The position numbers and the translations under genes are program-made. This document shows positions 49,081-57,544 of a stretch of DNA of 64,000 nucleotides, piece by piece. The notes beneath the pieces are model-generated. The model was not told the origin of the DNA. It saw only the letters and a list, made by a program, of their open reading frames with translations, and made no database searches. The stretch is from contig OY760687.1 of assembly GCA_963663945.1 (NCBI GenBank), positions 3,286,001 to 3,350,000 on the forward strand, read 5' to 3'. Each line of letters opens with the position of its first letter. The first letter of the stretch is position 1. Source of the DNA: Bin87 sp963663945. Its GTDB lineage: Bacteria > Chloroflexota > Dehalococcoidia > Lucifugimonadales > UBA3495.

Positions 49081-50189
49081 ACCGGGAACACCGCGTCCCG
49101 GATGGCGGCCACGCTCTCGGTGGCCAGAGCGCGGGCGTCGGCGCGGATGTGGTCGGGGATCTCCGGTATCTCGGTGTCACGCAGCGTGGTGCGGCCCAGC
49201 CGCTCGATGGCTGGCGTGGGGATGCGATCGGGCCAGTCCGCGCCGCACATGACGCCGTAGGCCAGGGTCCAGCAGCGGGCCACCGCGCCGATGTCGTAGC
49301 CGCCGCCGCCGGTGGCCAGCCACGGATAACCCAACCCGCCAAGTCGCGTCACGGCGGCGATGAAGCCCCGGGTGGTGACCTGCAGGTGGGTTAGCGGGTC
49401 GGTGTGGTAGGAATCGATGCCGAGCTGGGTGAGCAGCACGTCGGGCGCGAAGGCTTCGAGAAGCGGCGGGACCACGGCCTCGAAGGCCTCGATGTAGATC
49501 TCGTCGTCGGTGTAGGGATACAGGGGCAGGTTGACCGCGTATCCGACGCCATCGCCGGAGCCGACCTCGCCGGCAAAGCCGGTGCCAGGGAAGAGGTACT
49601 GCCCCGACTCGTGGACCGAGATGGTGAGCACGCGGGGGTCGCCGTAGAAGGCGTCCTGCACGCCATCGCCGTGGTGGGCGTCGATGTCCACGTAGGCGAC
49701 GCGGAGGCCCCGCTGCAGCAGGTACATGATGGCGACCACGGGGTCGTTGAACACGCAGAAGCCGCTGGCGTTGCGGGCTGCGGCGTGGTGCAGGCCACCG
49801 CTGATGTTGAACGCGGCCGGAACCTCGCCGTCGGCTACCATGCGGGCGGCGGTGAGGGTCGCGCCGGTGCTGAGCATCGCGGCCTCGTACATGCCGGGAT
49901 AGGTCGGGTTGTCACCGCCCTGGGCGAAGCCGAAGCGCTGGGGCTGGAAGCCGGTGAGGCCGAGACTGAAGGTGCGGACGGCGGCCATGTAGTCGCGGGA
50001 GTGGAACGCGCCGACGCTGGTCTCGTCGGCCAGGGTCGGCGTGACCAGCAGGGAGTCAACGCCGTCGAAGGCGTCGTAGGCCTCCAGCAGCTCGTAGGTG
50101 TTGCGCAGCCGGATGGGCCGCATGGGGTGGTCCTGGCGCAGCACATGCTGGCTCATGGCGTCGTCGTAGACGAAGGCGGCGCGGGGCAT
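49062..50189 (-). CDS. histone deacetylase-family protein (AcuC-like)
   Basis: A 375-residue amidohydrolase of the HDAC superfamily. NISGGLHHAAARNASGFCVF contains the two active-site His, VAYVDIDAHHGDGVQDAFYG the zinc-binding Asp-x-His, and VLLTQLGIDSYHTDPLTHLQ the second Asp. YPWLATGGGGYD gives the Gly-rich C-terminal loop. Bacterial relatives include acetoin-utilisation AcuC and polyamine deacetylases; the substrate is unknown. The ATG at 50189 fits the family start (AAFVYDDAMSQHVLRQDHPM). Confidence 0.92.
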   Translation of the reverse strand: MPRAAFVYDDAMSQHVLRQDHPMRPIRLRNTYELLEAYDAFDGVDSLLVTPTLADETSVGAFHSRDYMAAVRTFSLGLTGFQPQRFGFAQGGDNPTYPGMYEAAMLSTGATLTAARMVADGEVPAAFNISGGLHHAAARNASGFCVFNDPVVAIMYLLQRGLRVAYVDIDAHHGDGVQDAFYGDPRVLTISVHESGQYLFPGTGFAGEVGSGDGVGYAVNLPLYPYTDDEIYIEAFEAVVPPLLEAFAPDVLLTQLGIDSYHTDPLTHLQVTTRGFIAAVTRLGGLGYPWLATGGGGYDIGAVARCWTLAYGVMCGADWPDRIPTPAIERLGRTTLRDTEIPEIPDHIRADARALATESVAAIRDAVFPVHGLEA

Positions 50190-50329
50190 GATCCTATCCT
50201 TGAGTTGGCGAAATTGGCGTGGGCCGTAAGGTATCATGAATCAACGCGAACGCCAGTGTGGCCCCATGTGATCGTAGACGGGTGGAGACGTGAGCGCCCA
50301 GGTGGGAGCGGGCACGCTGCGCACGTACG

Positions 50330-51346
50330 TCAAGGAACCGAGCGCACCGACATGGCGTTCCAGATTTCCCCCGGGCATCTCGAACTCTCAGGAAACATTT
50401 TCCTGGGCGGCTGACCTCCGCCCATCGCGACGGCGCCGCCCACCCGCACGATCACGGAACCACCGCCGTTGACCACCACCAACTCGCCGTCCTGCGCTTC
50501 GACCCTGAAGCCGGGTGGCCAAACTATCACGAACCCCTGCATCTCCCACGGAGTCACCACGCGAAGGCATTCGCCGTGCAGCTCCAAGCGTCCTTCCAGC
50601 AACGCGGCCATGCTCACTATCGGCCCGTGCTGGTGTGCCATCCCGGGGAAGAAAATCGCGGAATCGTCAGGATCACTGGGATACCGGGGCACACCCGCGC
50701 TCACCTCGTCGCCAACCAGCCAATAGGGCCCGGGACAATCCGCTGCCGGTTCGCCAGCCCAGTCCCACTCCGGCGCCTCTCCCGTATCCTGACGCATCTT
50801 TCGGCCGGAGAGACGGACGGTATCGCCGACCGCTGCTCGCACTTGACCGTCTGGATCCACCACCTGCGCCGCGTCACCGCGTACGACCGCGCCGAATCCC
50901 GGCGGCCAGACCACCAGCAACCCCTCCCGCGATACCTCGGGGGACGTTTGATCATAGTAGGTGATCCGGAGGCATGGGCCGGAGCGGCGAAGCTCGCCGA
51001 AGACATAGTCGTTGCCACTGTTCACCACCGGTGGCTCATGATGGCGGGGGAGCGTCACGTCGAAGCCGCCCGCCGGCGTTTCACTTTGGGGCGGCGCTAC
51101 CGCACCGTTCACCAGCGGTGGCTCGTGATGGCGGGGGAGCGTCACGTCGACGTCGCCTGCCGGCGTTTCACCTTGGGGCGGCGTTAGCGCATCGTTGGGA
51201 CTACATGCAAATGCGGCCATCAAAAGGAGGGCGCAGAGGGAGCACACCAACGCAAAGGGCACGTACCCTGCCCGAAATGGGAATCGCAGGCGCCGTCCGT
51301 TCGGTACAACGGACGGCGCCACTCCAGGTCGTTTGCTGCTACTCAT
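50330..51346 (-). CDS. repeat-containing lipoprotein, hypothetical
   Basis: A 338-residue secreted protein. A hydrophobic segment (FALVCSLCALLLMAAFACSP) ends in a possible lipobox Cys at about 48. Then come two ~29-residue tandem repeats (PPQGETPAGDVDVTLPRHHE / PPQSETPAGGFDVTLPRHHE) and two copies of a larger unit of the form C-L-R-x-x-x, VVWPPGF, V-x-x-G (SGPCLRITYYDQ...GLLVVWPPGF and HGECLRVVTPWE...FVIVWPPGF). I know no named family. The ATG at 51346 is used; a GTG at 51373 overlaps the stop of the upstream VOC gene and would couple translation. Confidence 0.75.
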   Translation of the reverse strand: MSSSKRPGVAPSVVPNGRRLRFPFRAGYVPFALVCSLCALLLMAAFACSPNDALTPPQGETPAGDVDVTLPRHHEPPLVNGAVAPPQSETPAGGFDVTLPRHHEPPVVNSGNDYVFGELRRSGPCLRITYYDQTSPEVSREGLLVVWPPGFGAVVRGDAAQVVDPDGQVRAAVGDTVRLSGRKMRQDTGEAPEWDWAGEPAADCPGPYWLVGDEVSAGVPRYPSDPDDSAIFFPGMAHQHGPIVSMAALLEGRLELHGECLRVVTPWEMQGFVIVWPPGFRVEAQDGELVVVNGGGSVIVRVGGAVAMGGGQPPRKMFPESSRCPGEIWNAMSVRSVP

Positions 51347-51369
51347 GCGAGCCGGCAACAGACAGGCGA

Positions 51370-51792
51370 TCACTCCTCCATCAGGCCGGAGCCGTCGCGC
51401 TGGAGGATTTCGATGCGCACGTCGTCGGGGCCGCGGACGAAGGCAATGCGGACGCCGGGGCGGATGGTGCGCGGCTCCACGTAGATCTCCGCGCCCTTGC
51501 CGCGCAGATCCTCCACCGCGCCGTCGATGTCATCGACGCGGAAGCCGAAATGGTCCAGGCCCAGGTGCGGGTCGCGCGGGCTCAGATCGATGTGCTCCTC
51601 GGGCGGCACGGAGGCGATGAAGATGGCCAGGCCGTTGACGTCAAGGTCGACGCGGGGCACGCCGTCGCTCTGGGTGAGACGCAGCACCTTCGCGCCGAAC
51701 ATGGTCTCGAAGAAGCTGGCCATGCCCTCCGGGTCCTTGGTGCGGACGTGGATGTGGTCGTAGGTGTAGGTGTAAACGGGGGTGGTGGACAT
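51370..51792 (-). CDS. VOC-superfamily protein
   Basis: A 140-residue protein with two VOC modules: YDHIHVRTKDPEGMASFFET and LDHFGFRVDDIDGAVEDLRG. The possible metal ligands are His (DHIHV), His (LDHFGF) and Glu (VRIEILQ). RIAFVRGPDDVRIEILQRDG is the common end. Substrate unknown. GGAG is 9 bp before the ATG at 51792. The stop overlaps a GTG that could start the lipoprotein gene. Confidence 0.88.
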   Translation of the reverse strand: MSTTPVYTYTYDHIHVRTKDPEGMASFFETMFGAKVLRLTQSDGVPRVDLDVNGLAIFIASVPPEEHIDLSPRDPHLGLDHFGFRVDDIDGAVEDLRGKGAEIYVEPRTIRPGVRIAFVRGPDDVRIEILQRDGSGLMEE

Positions 51793-51809
51793 GGTGGGAG
51801 GCTCCTTGG

Positions 51810-52067
51810 TCAGTAATCGTCCGCCAATCCTACTACAGTAGATGGGTTGGCCGCATCGCACGACGAGTTATTCGGAACGAGGCGCGGCGATCTGGCCGGA
51901 GTGGTATTACCGGTCATATATCGATGGATCAACCGGGCGTGTCCGTCTTCGACCCTGACGCGAAATTCTGGATGCTCAAACTCGACGGGTGTGGCGTTCT
52001 CATAGCTGACTGTGCTGTCGTGCTCTATGACGTAGATCAGAGCTTCAACATGCGGGTCGTTCAACAC
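51810..52067 (-). CDS. small hypothetical protein
   Basis: An 85-residue ORF with GTG start at 52067 and AGGAG 5 bp upstream. The first 55 residues (ALIYVIEHDSTVSYENATPV then EFEHPEFRVRVEDGHARLIH) read like a real protein, with strand-rich character. The last ~30 residues (from TGNTTPARSP) look random, so the gene may have lost its true C-terminus. I do not recognise a named family. The toxin-antitoxin pair upstream may or may not be linked. Confidence 0.55.
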   Translation of the reverse strand: MLNDPHVEALIYVIEHDSTVSYENATPVEFEHPEFRVRVEDGHARLIHRYMTGNTTPARSPRLVPNNSSCDAANPSTVVGLADDY

Positions 52068-52097
52068 TCATTCTCCTGTTGACGTGCTATGGATGAT

Positions 52098-52496
52098 CTA
52101 CAATTGGCGTACATTGGGCAGGTTTGCCATCCTGCGATCCAGCGTGAGTGTCTCCAGACCGGCGCGCCCATAATCCTCGGCGATGAGCCGGTCGAACAGA
52201 CCCGGGCCCTCCCGGGTCTGGAGAGATTGGATCACGGCGTGGCCGTTCAGCGGCGCGACCAGGCCGCTGGTGAGCACGTTTATCAGCACATCGCGAGCAT
52301 CGGCGTCGGATACTCCGTAGTGGTGCTGAATGGCGACGTAGGCCTCGCCAATGACCTGGTTGGACGCGAAGATCTCGCGCCCTTCATCCTCGACCAGGAC
52401 GCGAAGGGCTTCTACACAGTGCCGGAAATCCCTTTCGGGTTCCCCGACTGCCAGCCTCACCAGGACTGAGGTATCAATCCCGAAGCGAGGGGTCAT
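52098..52496 (-). CDS. VapC-like PIN toxin
   Basis: A 132-residue PIN protein: RFGIDTSVLVRLAVGEPERD has the first Asp, IFASNQVIGEAYVAIQHHYG the Glu, GPGLFDRLIAEDYGRAGL the third acidic residue and TLTLDRRMANLPN the last Asp. The ATG at 52496 lies inside the antitoxin gene (23 bp overlap). The antitoxin is an AbrB-type protein. Confidence 0.87.
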   Translation of the reverse strand: MTPRFGIDTSVLVRLAVGEPERDFRHCVEALRVLVEDEGREIFASNQVIGEAYVAIQHHYGVSDADARDVLINVLTSGLVAPLNGHAVIQSLQTREGPGLFDRLIAEDYGRAGLETLTLDRRMANLPNVRQL

Positions 52497-52716
52497 AGGG
52501 CTGATCGCGGAACTTCCGGATCTCAAACGGCGCGGCGCCCGGCGCGATCTTGTCGCGCAATGTTCCTAACCGCGAGTAGTCGATGCGCCTCGGGCGCAGG
52601 ATGAAACCGTCCGGCCCCTCGGTGAGTTCCAACTGGTCACCGGGCTTTACACCCATGGCGTCGAGAACCCGGGCCGGGAATGTAACCTGACGCTTGGAGG
52701 TGATCTTGACGATCAT
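52474..52716 (-). CDS. AbrB/SpoVT-type VapB antitoxin
   Basis: An 80-residue protein. MIVKITSKRQVTFPARVLDA followed by MGVKPGDQLELTEGPDGFIL is the AbrB swapped-hairpin DNA-binding domain. The C-terminal IDYSRLGTLRDKIAPGAAPF onward is the likely toxin-binding part. GGAG is 8 bp before the ATG. It would repress its own operon and neutralise the PIN toxin. Confidence 0.9.
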   Translation of the reverse strand: MIVKITSKRQVTFPARVLDAMGVKPGDQLELTEGPDGFILRPRRIDYSRLGTLRDKIAPGAAPFEIRKFRDQPYDPSLRD

Positions 52717-52794
52717 GGCAGTCTCCTTACCTTCGCATTGTATTCAGTAAGGACATCCAGTCAAGGCACATCAACACTCACGCGTAGCCATTTT

Positions 52795-52890
52795 GTCATC
52801 GCGAGGAGCGCAGCGACGCGGCGATCTCGTTGAGGTAGCGAGGACACCACCGGCAGCGGGTTCGCCGCGCTGCGCTCCTGATTGCGATCC
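52795..52890. repeat. family-2 palindromic repeat
   Basis: GTCATCGCGAGGAGCGCAGC and ACGCGGCGATCTCG form the left arm; the right arm TCGCCGCGCTGCGCTCCTGA then TTGCGATCC is a diverged inverted copy. It lies between vapB and nirK. The preceding CACGCGTAGCCATTTT resembles CACGCGTACCCAGTTT at 54384-54399. Confidence 0.75.
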
Positions 52891-52896
52891 GGGACG

Positions 52897-54156
52897 CTAC
52901 TGGATGGGGCCGGGTGGCGACACCTGCTCCATCAGGTCGTTGTCCCATTCGCCCTCGGCCACGAGGATGGCCTTGGCGTCAAAGGCGAAGGCCTCGATGA
53001 GGTTGTGGGAGAGGTACACGTAGGTGCCCGGCTGTCGGATGGTGGAGATGGACGCCCCGGCCGAGCCGGCCGCGATGATCCACGTCTCCAGCCCGGTTTC
53101 GGGTGGGTCGGTGAAGCTGCCTCGCTCCCAGACGTAGTCGCCGTGTCCGCCGATAAGGTGGGGATACGACTGCCGATTGGCCTGCGAGTGGACGATCAGG
53201 ACATTGTCGCCGACGTTGGCGGTCAACTGCCCGTCGCCCTGCAGCGCTCCCGTGACCCCGTTGAACACGATGTGCGTGGGGATCAGGGTCTTCATTGCTT
53301 CCAGGTCATCTACGGCTGACGCGGCGGCGCTATCGTAGCGCTTGAACTCGCCGTTCTCATCACGAGGGATGTAGTAGTCCTGTTCGCCCACGTAGTAGGC
53401 CCGGTCGTAGGTGATGGCGTTGCCAGCGGGGTCTTTCAACCCGCCCTTTGGCAGCACCATGACGGCGCCGTTCATGCCGTGGGTCACGTGCCAGGGCACC
53501 ATGGTCCCGCCGGGGGCGCAGTGGTAGATGTACACGCCCGGCTTCAGCGCCCGAAAGCGCAGCACCACCTCCTGGCCAGGACCGACGTTGGTCAGCGACC
53601 CGCCGCCCAATGCGCCGATGGAGGCGTGGAAGTCGACGTTGTGCAGCAGCTCGTTGCTGGACGGGTTGACCAGCGTCAGCTCCACGTAGTCACCCTCGTG
53701 CACCACGATCATGGGGCCAGGGACCGAAACGTGGAACGTGAAGGCCCACATGAACACGCCGGGCGCGACCTCGATCTCCTTCTCCTCGATCTCCATGCGG
53801 ACTTCGACGACACGAGGTTCGCCGTCGTACACCTGCTCGTGCTCGGGGAAGAAGGGGGGAGCGACCAGTTCCTGGGTGACCCGCTCCAGCGTACTCACGT
53901 CTTCAGGCTCCCAGGTACGCGGGGCGTCCCAGTAGGCGGATGTGGACGCCGCCGTGGCCTCGGAGCCGGCGCCGGTGGTCGGCACGGCCTCAGGGCTGGG
54001 CAGCGCGGTGGGCAGCGAGAACTCGGGTGTTGCGGTGGCTGACGGCTCCTGGCCTCCACATGCGACTCCGGTCAGCAGCAGCGCCGCCGCCAGCAGGGCA
54101 ATCGCAACGCCAAGGAAAGGACGCGCCCTCAGTCCATCAATATTCGGGTAATTCAT
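52897..54156 (-). CDS. nirK: copper-containing nitrite reductase, lipoprotein
   Basis: A 419-residue enzyme reducing nitrite to nitric oxide. The signal peptide ends in LLLTGVACGGQ (lipobox), then an Ala/Ser/Thr/Pro-rich tether. All copper ligands can be read: LLHNVDFHAS (type 1 His, catalytic Asp, type 2 His), IYHCAPGG (type 2 His, type 1 Cys), MVPWHVTHGMNGA (type 1 His and Met), PTHIVFNG (catalytic His) and PHLIGGHGDYVW (type 2 His). The protein is two-domain cupredoxin without extra haem. It is membrane-anchored on the outside. No nor or nos genes are in the window. Confidence 0.95.
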   Translation of the reverse strand: MNYPNIDGLRARPFLGVAIALLAAALLLTGVACGGQEPSATATPEFSLPTALPSPEAVPTTGAGSEATAASTSAYWDAPRTWEPEDVSTLERVTQELVAPPFFPEHEQVYDGEPRVVEVRMEIEEKEIEVAPGVFMWAFTFHVSVPGPMIVVHEGDYVELTLVNPSSNELLHNVDFHASIGALGGGSLTNVGPGQEVVLRFRALKPGVYIYHCAPGGTMVPWHVTHGMNGAVMVLPKGGLKDPAGNAITYDRAYYVGEQDYYIPRDENGEFKRYDSAAASAVDDLEAMKTLIPTHIVFNGVTGALQGDGQLTANVGDNVLIVHSQANRQSYPHLIGGHGDYVWERGSFTDPPETGLETWIIAAGSAGASISTIRQPGTYVYLSHNLIEAFAFDAKAILVAEGEWDNDLMEQVSPPGPIQ

Positions 54157-54399
54157 TCTTCACCCCCACCGGCCGGCCAAGTATGGTAAAGCGCGGCACC
54201 AGTGGCAGCACATAGTGTACTGTATTTGCACAATATGCGGTCTGTTTGAATACCTACATTATATTTCATCTTGCGGTCGATTATATTTATTTTGCGCGCC
54301 GGACGTTAAGTGATTCCTGTTTTGCAAGTTTTATACCACGGAAAATGCGTACCTGTTGCGTCGCTGCGCGCAGGGAGAGCGCTCACGCGTACCCAGTTT

Positions 54400-54490
54400 G
54401 TCATCTCGAGGAGCGCAGCGACGCGGCAATCCCTTTGATGCGGCGACGATACCGGCCACAACGAGATTGCCACGCTGCGCTCGCAATGAC
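54400..54490. repeat. family-2 palindromic repeat
   Basis: The left arm GTCATCTCGAGGAGCGCAGC (with GACGCGGCAATCC) and right arm GAGATTGCCACGCTGCGCTC (with GCAATGAC) pair imperfectly. It is flanked on its left by CGCGTACCCAGTTT. Confidence 0.8.
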
Positions 54491-54568
54491 GGTTCTTGCG
54501 AAACTGGGTGCGCGCGCGACCCGGGTCTCGTCTGCAATCTGGCCCTCACGCGTACCCAGTTTGTCTTA

Positions 54569-54695
54569 TACATCGATGGACAGGGCGGATAGGATATCGA
54601 CAACACCGGCTCACCGCTCCGCTTACGGCGCCGTCCCAGGGTGCAGGGCGTGTCCAGCAATCAATCAAATCCTGTCCATCCTGTTTATCGATGTA
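54569..54695. repeat. long inverted repeat (27 bp arms)
   Basis: TACATCGATGGACAGGGCGG then ATAGGAT on the left and ATCCTGTCCATCCTGTTTAT then CGATGTA on the right are inverted copies with about five mismatches. The words CCTGTCCATCCTG also appear in diverged form at 62364-62390 (ACATCCTGTTTATCCGG), so it may be a fourth dispersed family. Confidence 0.7.
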
Positions 54696-54805
54696 AATTT
54701 GCTCCCGCCGTCATCAAACTGGGCACGCATGGGCAATCTGGCCCGGTTGACACCGCCGGCCTCCGCACTACAATCGCCCGTATCCATCATCCCCGGAGGC
54801 CCACC

Positions 54806-56116
54806 GTGCCCGACAATCATACTGAAGAGGAACTGCTGGAACTGGCGCGGAAGTACAGCTTCCGCAGCCGGATGGACCGCAGCGGCGTCACCGGCCCGAT
54901 TTTCGTGTGGGGCCGCGGGTCGGTGGTGCGCGACATCAACGGCAAGGAGTACCTCGATTTCAACTCCGGCCAGATGTGCGCCGCGCTGGGGCATAACCAC
55001 CCGCGCATCGTGCAGGCGTTGCAAGAAAGCGCGGAGTCGCTGATCCACAGCCACATGACCATCCTCAACGACCGGGAGATCATCCTGGCCAGCCGGTTGG
55101 CGGAGATCACGCCGGAGGGCATGAACCGCAGCATGTTCCTGGGCTCCGGCAGCGACTCCAACGAGGCCGCCATGGCCATCGCCAAGCGCTACACCGGCGG
55201 CTACGAGGTGGCCAGCCCGGTGGTCAGCTTCCACGGCATGAGCGACGCCGCGCGGGCGGTCACCTTCTCCGGCTGGCGGCAGGGATACGGCCCCTACGCG
55301 CCGGGCAACTATCCCATCATCGCGCCGTACCGCTACCGCTGCGCATTCTGCAAGGACCAATCGGCGTGCGACTACACCTGCCTGGACACCAGCTTCGAGT
55401 TGCTGGACGCCCAGGCCGACGGGCGCATGGCCGCCGTCATCACCGAGCCGCTGTTCAGCGCCGGCGGGGTCATCGAGCCGCCCCCGGGCTGGCTGCAGGA
55501 GCTGAAGCTGCGCTGCGAACGGCGGGGCATGCTGCTGATCCTGGACGAGGCCCAGACCGGTCTGGCCAAGCTGGGATCGATGTGGGCCTCCGAGCAGGAG
55601 GGCGTGGTGCCGGATATCTTCACCATCTCGAAGCACTTCGGCGGCGGCATCGCCATCAGCGCGACCATCACCACCGACGAGATCGAGGAGAACGCGGTGG
55701 ACACCGGCCTGGTCGTCGCCCACTCCCACTCCAACGACCCGCTGACCTGCAACGCGGCTATCGCCAGCCTGGACATCATCCTTGAGGAGAACTTGGTGGA
55801 CGTGGCCGACCGCATCGGGCGGTACTGGCAGGGTCACCTGCTGCGGCTGCAGGAGCGGCACGAGATCATCGGCGACGTGCGCGGACGCGGGCTGCTGCAG
55901 GGGATCGAGTTCGTCACCGACCGTGAGACCCGGGAGCCGGCCTACGAGCAGGGCCAGCGCATCGGCCGCATGCTGCTAGACAACGGCCTGATCGTGAGCA
56001 TCCGCCGTCGCGGGTCGGTCCTCCGCTTCGTCCCGCCGTTCACAACGACGGAGGCCCAGATGGACCTGGCCGCGGAGATTTTGGACGCGGCGATTGGGGC
56101 GGTGACGTACAGTTAG
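54806..56116 (+). CDS. class III PLP aminotransferase / dialkylglycine decarboxylase-like
   Basis: A 436-residue PLP enzyme. RDINGKEYLDFNSGQMCAAL starts the fold; FLGSGSDSNEAAMAIAKRYT, ILDEAQTGLAKLGSMWASEQ and FTISKHFGGGIAISATITTD (PLP-binding Lys) are conserved. A Cys-rich insert YRYRCAFCKDQSACDYTCLD (about residues 175-195) is typical of the 2,2-dialkylglycine decarboxylase-like subgroup. The substrate is not known. The GTG at 54806 with GGAGG 6 bp upstream is chosen over the long upstream frame starting at 54641, which runs through repeats. Confidence 0.9.
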   Translation: MPDNHTEEELLELARKYSFRSRMDRSGVTGPIFVWGRGSVVRDINGKEYLDFNSGQMCAALGHNHPRIVQALQESAESLIHSHMTILNDREIILASRLAEITPEGMNRSMFLGSGSDSNEAAMAIAKRYTGGYEVASPVVSFHGMSDAARAVTFSGWRQGYGPYAPGNYPIIAPYRYRCAFCKDQSACDYTCLDTSFELLDAQADGRMAAVITEPLFSAGGVIEPPPGWLQELKLRCERRGMLLILDEAQTGLAKLGSMWASEQEGVVPDIFTISKHFGGGIAISATITTDEIEENAVDTGLVVAHSHSNDPLTCNAAIASLDIILEENLVDVADRIGRYWQGHLLRLQERHEIIGDVRGRGLLQGIEFVTDRETREPAYEQGQRIGRMLLDNGLIVSIRRRGSVLRFVPPFTTTEAQMDLAAEILDAAIGAVTYS

Positions 56117-56188
56117 AAAACCCGTCGTTAACCGCGAGGCCACTCGATTCTGGGTGGTATCCAAACTTGGCGCATTGGCTCTGCTCGT

Positions 56189-56863
56189 TCATCCTCCACG
56201 CCGGCGGAACAAGGAACCCACGCGCGAAACGCCCTGCGGCAAATGACTAATGGCGATTTCTGCCAATTTCTTGACGTCCTTGACGTTGCTCTCAACCACT
56301 TGCGTGAGGATACCGCGAATATTCACGTTCGCGATCGCGGCTAAGGCCAATGCCGCACTGAGGGCCTCTTTGCTTGCATCAAGCATATTTCGCGAGGCTT
56401 CGACGGCGTTTTCTGACGCAGTAGCAGCGTGACGGGCTGTTTTGGCGACATCATTGGTCACATCCTCGGACACTGCTGCTGCATCGCTAGATATCTTGTT
56501 CAAATTCTCCAATGCTGCGACAGCATTTTCTGATGCGATGGCCGCGTTGCGGGCGGTTCTGGCAATATCATGGGATACGGCTTCGGATACTGCCGCTGCA
56601 TCTCCAGATATCTTTTCCAAATGCACTAATGTTACAACGGCGCTGTCTGACGCTATGGCCGAGTTACGCGCCGTTTTGGCAATGTCGTTGGTCACGTCTT
56701 CTGACACCGCGGCTGCATCTCCAGATATCTTTTCCAAATGTTTTGCAGAACGCATTAGCGGCGGCGTCAATTTCGACAGAACGGCGATAACCGTGGCGCA
56801 CAGAACGATGCTGACGAGGAGAAGGAGAATAACTCCGATGTCGATGACAATGCCTAACGGCAT
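56189..56863 (-). CDS. membrane protein with three 39-residue repeats
   Basis: A 224-residue protein. One N-terminal membrane helix (VILLLLVSIVLCATVIAVLS) is followed by three tandem 39-residue units at about 42-80, 81-119 and 120-158 (each beginning HLEKISGDAAAVSE or similar). They are Ala/Ser-rich, amphipathic and probably coiled-coil. The C-terminal region ends in a basic tail (RVGSLFRRRGG). No family is recognised; phasin-like or DUF948-like architecture is a loose comparison. The coding DNA repeats at 117 bp period (56390-56740). Confidence 0.75.
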   Translation of the reverse strand: MPLGIVIDIGVILLLLVSIVLCATVIAVLSKLTPPLMRSAKHLEKISGDAAAVSEDVTNDIAKTARNSAIASDSAVVTLVHLEKISGDAAAVSEAVSHDIARTARNAAIASENAVAALENLNKISSDAAAVSEDVTNDVAKTARHAATASENAVEASRNMLDASKEALSAALALAAIANVNIRGILTQVVESNVKDVKKLAEIAISHLPQGVSRVGSLFRRRGG

Positions 56864-57043
56864 ATAGATGCCTCCTTGGTGAGATTAGCGGCCCGTAACT
56901 CTGATATCGCTTCATCGAACCGGAGGCTATCGAGGATAGGATAGCGCTGGTGTTGTAGATAATGCGCTTGGGCGTCATGTGGTGAGGGTTTAGAGTATCT
57001 GCTCATTGAGTCTCTTGCTCCGGAAGGCGGTGCGGACTTGCGC

Positions 57044-57544
57044 CTAGCGCGGCCTGATAAGTGTCAGAGTAGCAATGTGAACCCGCTCAGTGGGTGAGGT
57101 TTGCGTGTAGTCGAGGATCGCGGCTTGCGCGCGGTCGAGGTAGGCAATTGCTTCCTGTGCGGTGAATCCAACGGTGTGGTCATAATCGGCCGAGTGGCGG
57201 AACTGTTGCATATCGCCGAACTCGTTGGCGAAGCGCCGGCCTTGGACAGAGAATTCCTGGCGGTGTCGCTGTAGCTCACGGCGGGCCGTGGTGTGGTCGA
57301 GGCCGCGGTATGCCCGCGACCAGGCTGCGGCGGTTGCCGCGTCGCTGGGCGAACCGACGAGTACGGAAGCGTTGCTCTCAGCCAGCGCGTGGAACATGGC
57401 GTAGTAGGCGTTGCTGACCGCTCTGCGAATGTGTTCATTGGTGGGAGAATTGCCCGCTGGTTGCGCGTTGAGGAGATCGTGTCCCGCTTGGATGAGGTTT
57501 CGCCAATCGACCGGGGCTGGCGGCGAGCTGGCGGCGGTGGTCAC
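57044..57544 (-). CDS. HEPN-domain-like protein
   Basis: A 166-residue helical protein. HIRRAVSNAYYAMFHALAES (about residues 37-56) is the typical first HEPN helix, and QFRHSADYDHTVGFTAQEAI (about 113-132) contains R-H-S-A-D-Y-D-H, like the RxxADYd/H motif. The GTG start at 57544 overlaps the stop of the upstream gene by four bases (GTGA), so the two are translated together. HEPN proteins of this kind are often RNases in toxin-antitoxin or defence pairs, but function is not proven. Confidence 0.72.
   Translation of the reverse strand: MTTAASSPPAPVDWRNLIQAGHDLLNAQPAGNSPTNEHIRRAVSNAYYAMFHALAESNASVLVGSPSDAATAAAWSRAYRGLDHTTARRELQRHRQEFSVQGRRFANEFGDMQQFRHSADYDHTVGFTAQEAIAYLDRAQAAILDYTQTSPTERVHIATLTLIRPR

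Larger units (their letters stand above)
54157..54805. other. long intergenic region with several repeats
   Basis: This 649 bp stretch separates divergent nirK and the aminotransferase. 54157-54340 is rich in A and T (TTGAATACCTACATTATATT) and probably contains the nirK promoter; no clear FNR/NNR box could be read. 54400-54490 is a family-2 repeat. CACGCGTACCCAGTTTGTC occurs twice (54384-54402 and 54547-54565). 54569-54695 is an inverted repeat of another type. No gene was seen. Confidence 0.5.
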
